12,022 nt of DNA from Sulfurovum sp. (GTDB lineage: Bacteria; Campylobacterota; Campylobacteria; Campylobacterales; Sulfurovaceae). Position numbers and translations under genes: made by a program. Location: NCBI GenBank assembly GCA_015663065.1, contig DQSX01000049.1, positions 1 through 12,022 on the forward strand, in the 5' to 3' direction. Below the pieces are notes generated by a model that was not told the DNA's origin, ran no database searches, and saw only the letters and a program-made list of their open reading frames with translations. Below, piece by piece: positions 6,165 through 12,022 of the stretch (position 1 is the stretch's first letter; each line of letters opens with the position of its first letter).

Positions 6165-7358
6165 ATGAGAACACTAAAAGATATTGAAATAGACGGCAAA
6201 AGAGTATTTATACGATGTGACTTCAATGTCCCAAAAGATGAATTCGGGAATATCACCGACGACAGACGTATCCGTTCTGCCCTGCAGACGATCCGTTACT
6301 GTATAGACAGAAACTGTAAAGTCATACTTGCTTCACATTATGAAAGACCGGAACCGGGTAAGTATGAAGAAAAGTATTCTCTTAAGCCTGTGGCAAAACG
6401 ACTCAATACTCTCTTAAAGATCAAAAATGACTTTTATATGGCAGAAGATGTTGTAGGTCCTGATGCCAAAGAAAAAGCAGCAAAACTGCAAGGCGGAGAT
6501 GTACTTTTACTTGAAAATCTTCGTTATGAAGCCGGTGAAACTGAGAATGATGAAGCCTTTGCAAAAGAGTTGGCCTCTTTTGCAGACATTTATGTCAATG
6601 ACGCTTTTGGTGCCTGTCACAGAAAACATGCTTCTATCTATGCAATAGCAGCAGAGTTTGACAAGGAACATAAAGCAGCGGGTTTCCTTATGAGTAAAGA
6701 GGTAAATTTCTTTGGAAGAGTACTGGAAAGTCCTATCAGACCCTTTGTAGCGGTTGTGGGTGGCTCTAAAGTTTCCGGTAAACTGCAGGCCCTCACACGT
6801 CTGCTTGACAAAGTAGACAAGGTCATCATTGGTGGAGGTATGGCCTTCACCTTCCTGAAGGCACAAGGTTATGAGATAGGAAACTCTTTGGTAGAAGATG
6901 ATCTTTTGGATGAGGCAAGAGCCATTATGGAGAAAGCCCACTCTCTGGGTGTAAAGTTCTATCTTCCTGTAGACTTTGTCGTTGCCCCTGAATTTTCAGA
7001 AAATACAGCAGTAAAATATATTCCTTCACAAGAGATCCCTGTAGGATGGATGGGACTTGATACCGGTCCTGCATCATCAAGACTTTTCCGTGAAGTACTC
7101 AATGATGCACAAACGATCATCTGGAACGGGCCTATGGGTGTGTATGAAATGGATAAATTCTCCAAAGGAAGTATTATGATGTCCCATCATATTGCTGAAA
7201 CACATGCAACGACCATCGTGGGTGGAGGAGATACTGCGGATGTAGCTGCAAGAGCAGGTGATGTAGATGAGATGACTTTTGTAAGTACCGGTGGTGGTGC
7301 CTCTTTGAAGTTGATCGAAGGTATTAAACTTCCCGGTCTTGAAGCATTGGAGAAATAG
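6165..7358 (+). CDS. pgk: Phosphoglycerate kinase
   Basis: Transfers phosphate between 1,3-bisphosphoglycerate and ADP in the cytosol; runs backwards during gluconeogenesis. 397 residues, typical. The signature RCDFNVP (17-23) carries the substrate-binding Asp and Asn; RRIRSAL follows, the basic patch SHYERPEPGKYEEKYSL stands where most enzymes read SHLGRP, and LLLENLRY is the next phosphate-binding region. VGGSKVSGKL and IWNGPMGVYE are nucleotide-side motifs, and GGGDT at 353-357 binds the nucleotide phosphates. The SHYERP variant (Tyr-Glu for Leu-Gly) is a mild departure from the usual motif. It begins 11 bases after gap behind AGGGTAGAG and its stop is followed, one base later, by the tpiA ATG, so the three genes form one operon. 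Confidence 0.97.
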   Translation: MRTLKDIEIDGKRVFIRCDFNVPKDEFGNITDDRRIRSALQTIRYCIDRNCKVILASHYERPEPGKYEEKYSLKPVAKRLNTLLKIKNDFYMAEDVVGPDAKEKAAKLQGGDVLLLENLRYEAGETENDEAFAKELASFADIYVNDAFGACHRKHASIYAIAAEFDKEHKAAGFLMSKEVNFFGRVLESPIRPFVAVVGGSKVSGKLQALTRLLDKVDKVIIGGGMAFTFLKAQGYEIGNSLVEDDLLDEARAIMEKAHSLGVKFYLPVDFVVAPEFSENTAVKYIPSQEIPVGWMGLDTGPASSRLFREVLNDAQTIIWNGPMGVYEMDKFSKGSIMMSHHIAETHATTIVGGGDTADVAARAGDVDEMTFVSTGGGASLKLIEGIKLPGLEALEK

Positions 7359-7359
7359 T

Positions 7360-8052
7360 ATGATATTTGCAGCCAATTTTAAAACCAATCATACACGAAA
7401 AAGTACAGAACTGTACATACATGATCTACATGTAAAATTGCGAGCAAAAAATCCCGAAGACACTGTCTATATCTTTCCTCCTTCCACTGCACTGGACCAT
7501 TATGAAGGTGATTTCACCATTGGTACACAAAATGCCTACCCAGCACATAACGGTGCCTATACCGGCGAGATCGGTCTGGAACAGCTTGATGAATTTGACA
7601 TTAAAACCATTCTTATCGGGCACAGTGAAAGACGTGAATACATGGATGAAACGCAAGAGAAAGTAGCAGAAAAATTCTCTTTCTTTCAAGCAGAAGGTTA
7701 TGAGATCATTTATTGTATCGGGGAGCCTCTTGAAATACGTGAAAAAGGCTTTGAAGCAGTGATGCAGTACTTGCTTTCGCAGTTTGACGGTATTGACATC
7801 GGCTATGAAAAGCTTATTGTTGCTTATGAGCCCATCTGGGCCATAGGTACAGGAAGGTCTGCTACCGTTGAAGAGATCTCTGATACACACAGAGCACTCA
7901 AAAAAGCGATCTCTGACAAACCGCTTCTCTATGGCGGGTCAGTAAAACCTGCCAATATTAAAGAGATCATTTCTATCGCTGGCGTAGATGGTGTTTTGGT
8001 GGGGTCTGCTTCACTGGATGCAGGAAGTTTTTCTGAAATGGTACTCGCATAG
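7360..8052 (+). CDS. tpiA: Triose-phosphate isomerase
   Basis: Interconverts dihydroxyacetone phosphate and glyceraldehyde 3-phosphate. 230 residues, about 20 shorter than the common bacterial enzyme, as is usual in Campylobacterota. Asn6 and Lys8 (ANFKTN) bind substrate, His88 (IGHSERR) is the electrophile, Glu157 (AYEPIWAIGTG) is the catalytic base, and the AIGTGRSA segment after it is the flexible loop 6. YGGSVKPAN near the end binds phosphate. The ATG at 7360 gives the normal N-terminus beginning with the first barrel strand; the in-frame TTG at 7339 lies inside pgk and would add seven unconserved residues. One base separates it from the pgk stop (TAGTATG), implying coupling. Confidence 0.96.
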   Translation: MIFAANFKTNHTRKSTELYIHDLHVKLRAKNPEDTVYIFPPSTALDHYEGDFTIGTQNAYPAHNGAYTGEIGLEQLDEFDIKTILIGHSERREYMDETQEKVAEKFSFFQAEGYEIIYCIGEPLEIREKGFEAVMQYLLSQFDGIDIGYEKLIVAYEPIWAIGTGRSATVEEISDTHRALKKAISDKPLLYGGSVKPANIKEIISIAGVDGVLVGSASLDAGSFSEMVLA

Positions 8053-8063
8053 GGTGTTTTACT

Positions 8064-8088
8064 CGTTCCCACGCTCTGCGTAGGAATG
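8064..8088. repeat. REP-like extragenic palindrome at the tpiA/nusA convergent gap
   Basis: The only GC-rich stretch of the 54-base gap: TTCC-C-ACGC (8066-8074), a TCT loop and GCGT-A-GGAA (8078-8086), a nine-bp stem with a single C/A mismatch, flanked by CG on the left and TGCAT on the right. From memory it closely resembles an extragenic palindrome with core GTTCCCACGCTCTGCGTGGG that recurs in many unrelated proteobacterial genomes. It could also act as a bidirectional terminator; on the + strand an A4T6 run follows several bases later (8096-8104). The base composition differs from the surroundings. Confidence 0.6.
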
Positions 8089-8106
8089 CATATCAAAATT
8101 TTTTGT

Positions 8107-9270
8107 TTATTTAAACAGGTCAGACAATGCAGTAGTATCTGTTGTTTTACTCACTTCGCTCTTGTCCGAAGAATCAACTTGTCTTTCAGTCACACCCTCT
8201 ACTTCATTTAACTCTATCGTATATCCCGTCAGCATAGATGCCAAACGGATATTGATACCTGATTTACCAATGGCTTTGGCTTTTTGATCACCAGTAATGT
8301 TGATGAGCGCTTTTTTCTCCTCCTGATCCACTTTAATACTTTGCGTGATCGCCGGACTCAAAGATCTTGTGATAAAGATTTCCGGGATCGCCGAGTATTC
8401 GATACAGTCAATGTTTTCACCGTTAAGCTCTTCAGAGACTGCATTGATACGCACACCTTTTACCCCTACAGCTGCACCGATAGGGTCTACATTCATCTGC
8501 TCCGTCTTGAGTGCGATTTTTGCTCTTTCACCGGGGATCCTTGCCGCTGCAACGATCTCTACTACTTCATCAGCAATTTCAGGTACTTCGGAAGCCATCA
8601 GAGACTCAAGAAATTTAGGTGAAGTACGCGTCAGTTCAAGAAACAGTCCATACTGAGGGTCTACTGAGACATATCGTAGCAATGCTCTAATACTGTCACC
8701 GCGTTTGAACTTTTCACCTTTAATACGGTTTCTAAGTGTAAGCACCCCTTTAAGTTCACCGATCTCAACATGGGTATTGTCTTCCGCATCTACACGGTTT
8801 ACCGTACCCAACATAACAGAACCGACTTTCTCTCTGTATTTCTCAAAAAGATCCTGCTCTATACGTCTTTGAATGTGGTACTCAAGTTCTCGAAAGAGGC
8901 TTGCAGAAGCCGTACGTCCGTGATCTTCCAAAATAAACGCTTCTTTCAGCTGGTCTCCCACTTCTATGGAGTCATCAAACTCTTTGGCTTCGGAAAGGGG
9001 CATGAAAGCATCAGACTCAATGGTCTCTTTGTTATCTTCTCTTCCCACTTCAACCATAAGCTGTGGGTCACCATCTGCAACTACAGTGATGACTTTATTG
9101 ACCGAATAGGTTTTGGTATCATGGTCAATAATTACTTCAAATGCAGAGGTGAAAGAGGTCAGTTTCTGCGCTGTTTTTGTCAATGCTTCGGTAAACGCTT
9201 CGAGAGCATGCTCTTTACTAATATTTTTTTCATGTGCTATTGCTTCAATAATATCTAATATTTTTTCCAT
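8107..9270 (-). CDS. nusA: Transcription termination/antitermination factor NusA
   Basis: RNA-polymerase-binding elongation factor controlling pausing, Rho-dependent and intrinsic termination and antitermination. 387 residues. The N-terminal polymerase-binding domain covers about 1-145, an S1 RNA-binding domain about 148-215 (VGSVMLGTVNRVD), KH1 has GVKG at 269-272 with the classical DPIGAAVGVKGVR lead-in, and KH2 has GKSG at 335-338 (AIGKSGINIRLAS). It ends in a short Ser/Thr/Asp-rich tail and lacks the C-terminal acidic repeats of E. coli NusA, as in most bacteria outside the gamma group. An AAGGA site lies seven bases before the ATG. It is divergent from the HP0268-like gene, as in C. jejuni Cj0460/Cj0459c, and not in the rimP-nusA-infB operon known from many bacteria. 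Confidence 0.96.
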   Translation of the reverse strand: MEKILDIIEAIAHEKNISKEHALEAFTEALTKTAQKLTSFTSAFEVIIDHDTKTYSVNKVITVVADGDPQLMVEVGREDNKETIESDAFMPLSEAKEFDDSIEVGDQLKEAFILEDHGRTASASLFRELEYHIQRRIEQDLFEKYREKVGSVMLGTVNRVDAEDNTHVEIGELKGVLTLRNRIKGEKFKRGDSIRALLRYVSVDPQYGLFLELTRTSPKFLESLMASEVPEIADEVVEIVAAARIPGERAKIALKTEQMNVDPIGAAVGVKGVRINAVSEELNGENIDCIEYSAIPEIFITRSLSPAITQSIKVDQEEKKALINITGDQKAKAIGKSGINIRLASMLTGYTIELNEVEGVTERQVDSSDKSEVSKTTDTTALSDLFK

Positions 9271-9372
9271 ACTACTATCCTTAATGAATCTATTAATTTT
9301 AAAATAACCGCTACAAGAGGTAACATAACAGTGTTAAGAACGTCAGGGAGGGGGTGTTTTTTAAGTGCATGC

Positions 9373-9378
9373 ATTATA
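9373..9378 (-). promoter_or_regulatory. TATAAT -10 box for nusA
   Basis: On the minus strand the sequence GATTAGATATAATGC contains a perfect TATAAT (9378-9373). It predicts a leader of roughly 95 bases before nusA. That leader carries a C-rich run (complement of 9346-9354) and a small TAACA/TGTTA palindrome (9326-9336). NusA is known to autoregulate in other bacteria, but nothing here proves it. Confidence 0.5.
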
Positions 9379-9406
9379 TCTAATCAAACCTTTACTGAAA
9401 ATAAAG

Positions 9407-9412
9407 TATAAT
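9407..9412 (+). promoter_or_regulatory. TATAAT -10 box for the HP0268-like gene and miaB
   Basis: A perfect TATAAT preceded by AATAAAG lies 46 bases before the chosen start at 9453. A second TATAAT at 9429-9434 is too close to the ribosome binding site at 9441-9445 to leave a useful leader. Together with the nusA box at 9373-9378 this forms a divergent promoter pair about 30 bases apart, so the two directions may share control. Confidence 0.5.
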
Positions 9413-9452
9413 CCTAATAATTACAGACTATAATAATTTTAAGGAAATGCAA

Positions 9453-9692
9453 ATGAAATTGAAACTTGCTAGAACAACACTTAAGGCGAAACCAAAAACG
9501 ATTGAGTTAAAAAAACTGGAAGAAGAACTAGCAAATAGATCAATATTTTATTTTGACAAAGACAACTCCCATAAAGAATTAAAAGAGTTGATCGAGCATT
9601 TTGAAGAAAAAGGATACTCTGTCTATATGCGTGAAGTCAAATACGGACTTGATGACAATGAATATATCTATGAAGTACATATTATCGCCTAA
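9453..9692 (+). CDS. HP0268-family small protein (putative nicking nuclease)
   Basis: 79 residues, very close in length and pattern to H. pylori HP0268, which I recall as an 80-residue protein of the form MKLxLA...RSIFYF...HK...FFxEKGxxxYxxEV...YELHII. Shared features are the basic N-terminus (MKLKLARTTLKAKPKT), RSIFYF near 28-33, the HKELKELIEHFEEKGYSVYM helix-strand unit, and the terminal YEVHIIA strand. Published work on HP0268 reported DNA nicking and RNase activity, but whether that is its cellular role, and whether it applies here, is uncertain. The start is placed at the second ATG (9453) because AAGGA at 9441-9445 is seven bases away; the ATG at 9447 is one base from it. It is confined, as far as I know, to Campylobacterota and sits between nusA and miaB. 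Confidence 0.82.
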   Translation: MKLKLARTTLKAKPKTIELKKLEEELANRSIFYFDKDNSHKELKELIEHFEEKGYSVYMREVKYGLDDNEYIYEVHIIA

Positions 9693-9712
9693 GGTGGTAC
9701 AGCCATAACATA

Positions 9713-11008
9713 ATGAAAAAACTATTTATAGAAACACTTGGTTGTGCGATGAATGTTCGAGACTCTGAACATATGATCGCTGAGCTCAGTCAAAAAGAGC
9801 CCTACGAACTTACAGAAACCCTTTCCGAAGCTGACCTTATTATTATCAATACCTGCTCTGTCAGAGAAAAACCGGTAGCCAAACTCTTTTCAGAGATCGG
9901 AGTATTTAACAAACATAAAAAACCCAATGCCAAAATCGGTGTGGCAGGATGTACGGCAAGCCACCTTGGAAAAGAGATCATTAAAAGAGCACCTTCTGTA
10001 GACTTTGTGATCGGGGCAAGAAATGTCTCAAAGATTACCCAAGTGGTCGACAAAAAACATGCCGTAGAGATCGATACGGATTTTGATGAAAGTACCTACG
10101 CATTTGGCGAATACCGCACCAACCCTTTTAAAGCCATGGTCAACATCTCCATAGGGTGTGACAAATCCTGCACGTTCTGCATTGTCCCCGCTACACGAGG
10201 AGATGAGATTTCCATCCCCTCTGACCTGCTTCTGCAGGAGATCACAAAGGCTGTTGCCACAGGCGCAAAAGAGGTCATGCTGCTGGGGCAGAATGTGAAC
10301 AATTACGGCAGACGTTTCGGTTCCTCTGAAGAGCACTGTGATTTTACACAACTCTTACAGAAAATTTCCAACATAAAAGGTCTTGAGCGTATCAGATTTA
10401 CCTCCCCCCACCCACTGCACATGGATGATACCTTCATTGAAGAGTTCGCTTCCAACCCAAAGATCTGTAAACAGATCCATGTGCCTCTGCAGAGCGGATC
10501 AACCGAAATTCTCAAAGCCATGAAACGTGGTTACACAAAAGAGAATTTCATCAACCGCTGTGAGAAGATACGTGCACTCTGTCCGGAAGCAACCATCTCA
10601 ACAGATATTATTGTCGGCTTTCCCGGAGAGAGTGATGCTGACTTTGAAGATACCATGGATGTCTTGGAAAAAGTACGTTTTGAACAGCTCTTTTCATTTA
10701 AATACTCACCAAGACCCCATACGGAAGCCGCTGAATTTGATGCACAGATAGACAATACACTTTCCGGTGCACGTCTCACAAAACTGCAGGCAAGACATAC
10801 AGAAATTCTTGATGAGATCATGGATGCCCAGTTGGGAAAGATACATACGGTCTATTTTGATGAGTTAAAAGCAAACGGTCGTGTATCAGGACGTACGGAT
10901 GATGGTAAACTGGTATTTGTTGAAGGCAGTGAAGAGCTGCTGGGAAAGATAGTCAATGTGAAGATCGTGAAAACCTCACGAGGTGCACTTGATGCAGTGC
11001 TTGTTTAA
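9713..11008 (+). CDS. miaB: tRNA-2-methylthio-N6-isopentenyladenosine synthase (MiaB)
   Basis: Radical-SAM methylthiotransferase that adds a methylthio group to N6-isopentenyladenosine at position 37 of tRNAs reading U-starting codons, improving decoding accuracy. 431 residues. The N-terminal UPF0004 domain holds the auxiliary iron-sulphur cysteines Cys11 (LGCAMN), Cys48 (NTCSVRE) and Cys80 (AGCTAS). The radical-SAM CxxxCxxC motif has Cys149, Cys153 and Cys156 (GCDKSCTFCIVP). A C-terminal TRAM domain covers about 370-431. LGCAMNVRDSE and the NTCSVREKP context favour MiaB over RimO or MtaB. The family normally reads LGCQMN; here Ala replaces Gln. Twenty bases follow the HP0268-like stop and the ribosome binding site is weak, so translation may rely partly on coupling. 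Confidence 0.94.
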   Translation: MKKLFIETLGCAMNVRDSEHMIAELSQKEPYELTETLSEADLIIINTCSVREKPVAKLFSEIGVFNKHKKPNAKIGVAGCTASHLGKEIIKRAPSVDFVIGARNVSKITQVVDKKHAVEIDTDFDESTYAFGEYRTNPFKAMVNISIGCDKSCTFCIVPATRGDEISIPSDLLLQEITKAVATGAKEVMLLGQNVNNYGRRFGSSEEHCDFTQLLQKISNIKGLERIRFTSPHPLHMDDTFIEEFASNPKICKQIHVPLQSGSTEILKAMKRGYTKENFINRCEKIRALCPEATISTDIIVGFPGESDADFEDTMDVLEKVRFEQLFSFKYSPRPHTEAAEFDAQIDNTLSGARLTKLQARHTEILDEIMDAQLGKIHTVYFDELKANGRVSGRTDDGKLVFVEGSEELLGKIVNVKIVKTSRGALDAVLV

Positions 11009-11016
11009 CTAGCAAT

Positions 11017-11634
11017 ATGAAAACAATTCTACGACAGGTGGGGCAAGTAGTCATACCCCCTCTTGTGTATATATTGATGCGTATTATCTGGTACAGTACT
11101 TCCAAAAAATTTCACTTTATATCACCTGTAAGTGATGCACAGCATGTCTGTGTCTGTTGGCATGCAGAGCTTCTTATGAGTCCGCAGGCCTATAGAAAAA
11201 TACATAAAAAACACCCGGCATCTGCCATTATCTCCTCCCACTTTGATGGTTCTCTCATTGCATCCACACTTAAACTGTTGAAAATAAGACCATTAAGAGG
11301 TTCCACCAAGAAAGGTGCCAAACAGGTATTACTCCAGGCATTTAAGAGCATTAAAAGTGGAGAAGAAGTACTTATCACTCCAGATGGGCCAAGAGGTCCG
11401 AGACACTCCATGAGTGACGGTGCCATTGGCATCGCACTTAAGAGTAAACTTCCAATATTTGTGATGAACTACAAGGCAGAAAAATATTGGCAGCTGGGAA
11501 GCTGGGACAAATTTGTCATCCCCAAACCTTTTAGCAAAGTCGATTTTTATCTTCAAAGTATCTCTCTTGAAGGGTTGGAGTTTGATGAAGCCAAAACATT
11601 ACTTCGTGACAAGATGTTGGAAAATACAATATGA
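11017..11634 (+). CDS. DUF374-family lysophospholipid/lipid A-type acyltransferase
   Basis: 205 residues. An N-terminal hydrophobic anchor (about 8-26) precedes an acyltransferase core: CWHAELL at 47-53 supplies the likely catalytic His, SSHFDGSLIA at 73-82 matches the DUF374 S-x-x-x-DG block, RGSTKKGA at 94-101 follows, and TPDGPRGPRHSM at 121-132 is the family's most conserved stretch. DUF374 proteins belong to the glycerophosphate acyltransferase superfamily and act at the inner membrane; the acceptor (phospholipid or lipid A) is not certain here. The gene begins eight bases after miaB, so it is in the same transcript. Its last bases ATATGA contain an ATG (11631) that overlaps the stop and opens the frame running through the downstream repeats. 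Confidence 0.88.
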   Translation: MKTILRQVGQVVIPPLVYILMRIIWYSTSKKFHFISPVSDAQHVCVCWHAELLMSPQAYRKIHKKHPASAIISSHFDGSLIASTLKLLKIRPLRGSTKKGAKQVLLQAFKSIKSGEEVLITPDGPRGPRHSMSDGAIGIALKSKLPIFVMNYKAEKYWQLGSWDKFVIPKPFSKVDFYLQSISLEGLEFDEAKTLLRDKMLENTI

Positions 11635-12022
11635 TTAAAAAGTATATACCTCATCCTGAACTTGTTTTTTCACGTCATCCTGAACTTGATTCAGGATCTC
11701 TTTTGCTTTCAAAATCACTATTGAATCTTGAAGGGATTCCGGATCAGGTCCGGAATGACGTATATTGTTATCAAATTGATTCCTCACGTCATCCTGAACT
11801 TGATTCAGGATCTCTTTTGCTTTCAAAAGCACTATTGACTCCCGAAGGGATTCCGGATCAGGTCCGGAATGACGTGAATGTGCATTTTTATAAAATTGAT
11901 TCAATATTTGCTTTTGAACGTCATCCTGAACTTGATTCCTCACGCTATCCTGAACTTGATTCAGGATCCCTTTTGGCTTCAAAATCACTATTGAATCTTG
12001 AAGGGATTCCGGATCAAGTCCG
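11631..12022 (+). CDS. Repeat-filled open frame, coupled to the acyltransferase stop; partial at the right edge
   Basis: A frame starting at ATG 11631, overlapping the acyltransferase stop in an ATGA arrangement, stays open for all 392 bases to the window edge. It begins MIKKYIPHPELVFS and then contains three copies of a 30-residue block that starts R[HY]PELDSGS and ends with GIPDQVRNDV (third copy cut off), plus eight-residue half blocks (PHPELVFS, RHPELDSS). Only MIKKY and linkers such as YCYQIDSS and NVHFYKIDSIFAFE are not repeat-derived. It may be a real gene (unknown) invaded by in-frame palindromic elements, as known for Rickettsia palindromic elements, or simply intergenic repeats without stop codons. 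Against a gene: the minus strand is open too, and copies differ by amino-acid-changing substitutions (Ser/Ala, Asn/Thr, Leu/Pro). No function is proposed. Confidence 0.3.
   Translation, partial: MIKKYIPHPELVFSRHPELDSGSLLLSKSLLNLEGIPDQVRNDVYCYQIDSSRHPELDSGSLLLSKALLTPEGIPDQVRNDVNVHFYKIDSIFAFERHPELDSSRYPELDSGSLLASKSLLNLEGIPDQV
11649..11672 (+). repeat. Half copy preceding repeat unit 1
   Basis: 24 bases resembling the left end of the 88-bp unit (TCATCCTGAACTTG at 11651-11664 is exact), ending in TTTTTTCA directly before unit 1. It aligns with the half copy at 11919-11942 with four mismatches. It starts 14 bases after the acyltransferase stop. Confidence 0.75.
11673..11760 (+). repeat. 88-bp composite palindromic repeat, unit 1 (complete)
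   Basis: Begins CGTCAT and ends ATGACG. Left hairpin: ATCCTGAA (11677-11684) with TTCAGGAT (11690-11697), five-base loop. Right hairpin: ATTCCGGA (11736-11743) with TCCGGAAT (11749-11756), five-base loop. The two 28-bp ends align with each other in inverted orientation (consensus CGTCATYCYGRACYTGATYC then RGRATCYC), so the unit is two diverged copies of one palindrome facing each other across a 32-bp core (11701-11732). The core holds a small TTTTG/CAAAA hairpin (11701-11714). Confidence 0.92.
11787..11874 (+). repeat. 88-bp composite palindromic repeat, unit 2 (complete)
   Basis: Same length and structure as unit 1, starting 114 bases after it. The two outer palindromes are identical to unit 1; differences are confined to the core and the edge of the right arm (AAAAGCACT for AAAATCACT, GACTCCCGAAG for GAATCTTGAAG). 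It is preceded by an eroded half copy of which only TTGATTCCTCA (11776-11786) is preserved, identical to 11932-11942. Confidence 0.92.
11919..11942 (+). repeat. Half copy preceding repeat unit 3
   Basis: CGTCATCCTGAACTTGATTC (11919-11938), identical to the first 20 bases of units 1 and 2, followed by CTCA and then unit 3. The unit starts 24 bases after the half copy, the same offset as for unit 1. Confidence 0.85.
11943..12022 (+). repeat. 88-bp composite palindromic repeat, unit 3 (cut by the window edge)
   Basis: Eighty of the expected 88 bases are visible. It begins CGCTAT in place of CGTCAT, has TTTTGGCTTC for TTTTGCTTTC and GATCAAGTCCG for GATCAGGTCCG, but its core and right arm otherwise match unit 1 more closely than unit 2. 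The array may continue beyond the window. Confidence 0.9.

Noticed and set aside
7339..7362. Upstream TTG start for tpiA
   Set aside because: It lies inside pgk and adds seven residues before the conserved first strand; ATG 7360 right after the pgk stop gives the normal N-terminus.
9326..9336. AACACTGTT core shared by the nusA leader (minus strand) and the argS-leader palindrome at 2024-2040
   Set aside because: Only nine bases are shared, in AT-rich DNA; two instances are too few to claim a common operator.
9447..9452. First ATG of the HP0268-like gene
   Set aside because: Only one base separates it from AAGGA; the second ATG has seven and gives the MKLxLA N-terminus seen in HP0268.
11635..11988. 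Minus-strand open frame across the repeats (begins at GTG 11988, translates to ILNQVQDDV-type repeats)
   Set aside because: It has no ribosome binding site, its start is arbitrary since the frame is open to the window edge, and it consists almost wholly of palindromic repeat. The + frame coupled to the acyltransferase is the better candidate, and even that is uncertain.
11649..12022. CRISPR array
   Set aside because: Repeats are 88 bp with internal hairpins, the linkers are short and partly repeat-derived, and there are no cas genes in the window.

Overview
The window looks like a chromosomal stretch from a member of the Campylobacterota (Epsilonproteobacteria). A free-living, hydrothermal or sediment Sulfurovum/Sulfurimonas-type organism seems more likely than Helicobacter or Campylobacter, but the genus is an inference. 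The evidence is AT-rich, tightly packed genes and gene neighbourhoods that I recall, from memory, from H. pylori and C. jejuni: acidic protein-gmk-tatA-argS (like HP0322-HP0319), rsfS-nadD divergent from gap-pgk-tpiA (like Cj1405-Cj1401), and nusA divergent from an HP0268-like gene and miaB (like Cj0460-Cj0458). All of these are housekeeping genes.

Layout. 1-194 is a leader with a tandem TATAAT promoter. 195-4137 is a rightward block: an acidic receiver-like protein, guanylate kinase, TatA, arginyl-tRNA synthetase and a small four-helix membrane protein. 4144-5063 is a leftward pair, rsfS and nadD, sharing an ATGA overlap. 5064-5157 is a divergent regulatory gap containing a perfect 18-bp palindrome. 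5158-8052 is the triose-phosphate operon gap-pgk-tpiA. 8053-8106 is a convergent gap with a REP-like palindrome. 8107-9270 is nusA, leftward. 9271-9452 is a divergent promoter gap. 9453-11634 is a rightward block: HP0268-like nuclease-family gene, miaB and a DUF374 acyltransferase. 11631-12022 is a cluster of 88-bp composite palindromic repeats that runs off the right edge.

How the genes work together. The left block combines nucleotide metabolism (GMP to GDP), protein export and tRNA charging. The centre joins NAD synthesis (NadD) and ribosome silencing (RsfS) to lower glycolysis/gluconeogenesis. The right block covers transcription elongation, tRNA modification and probably lipid or lipid A acylation. 

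The most unusual part is the right end. Each 88-bp unit is two diverged copies of one 28-bp palindrome in inverted orientation around a 32-bp core. All copies sit in the same reading frame, and a frame opening with an ATG that overlaps the acyltransferase stop codon reads through every repeat to the window edge. This is either a gene invaded by in-frame palindromic elements or an intergenic BIME-like cluster that happens to be open. No CRISPR array, rRNA, tRNA, insertion sequence or defence system was seen.
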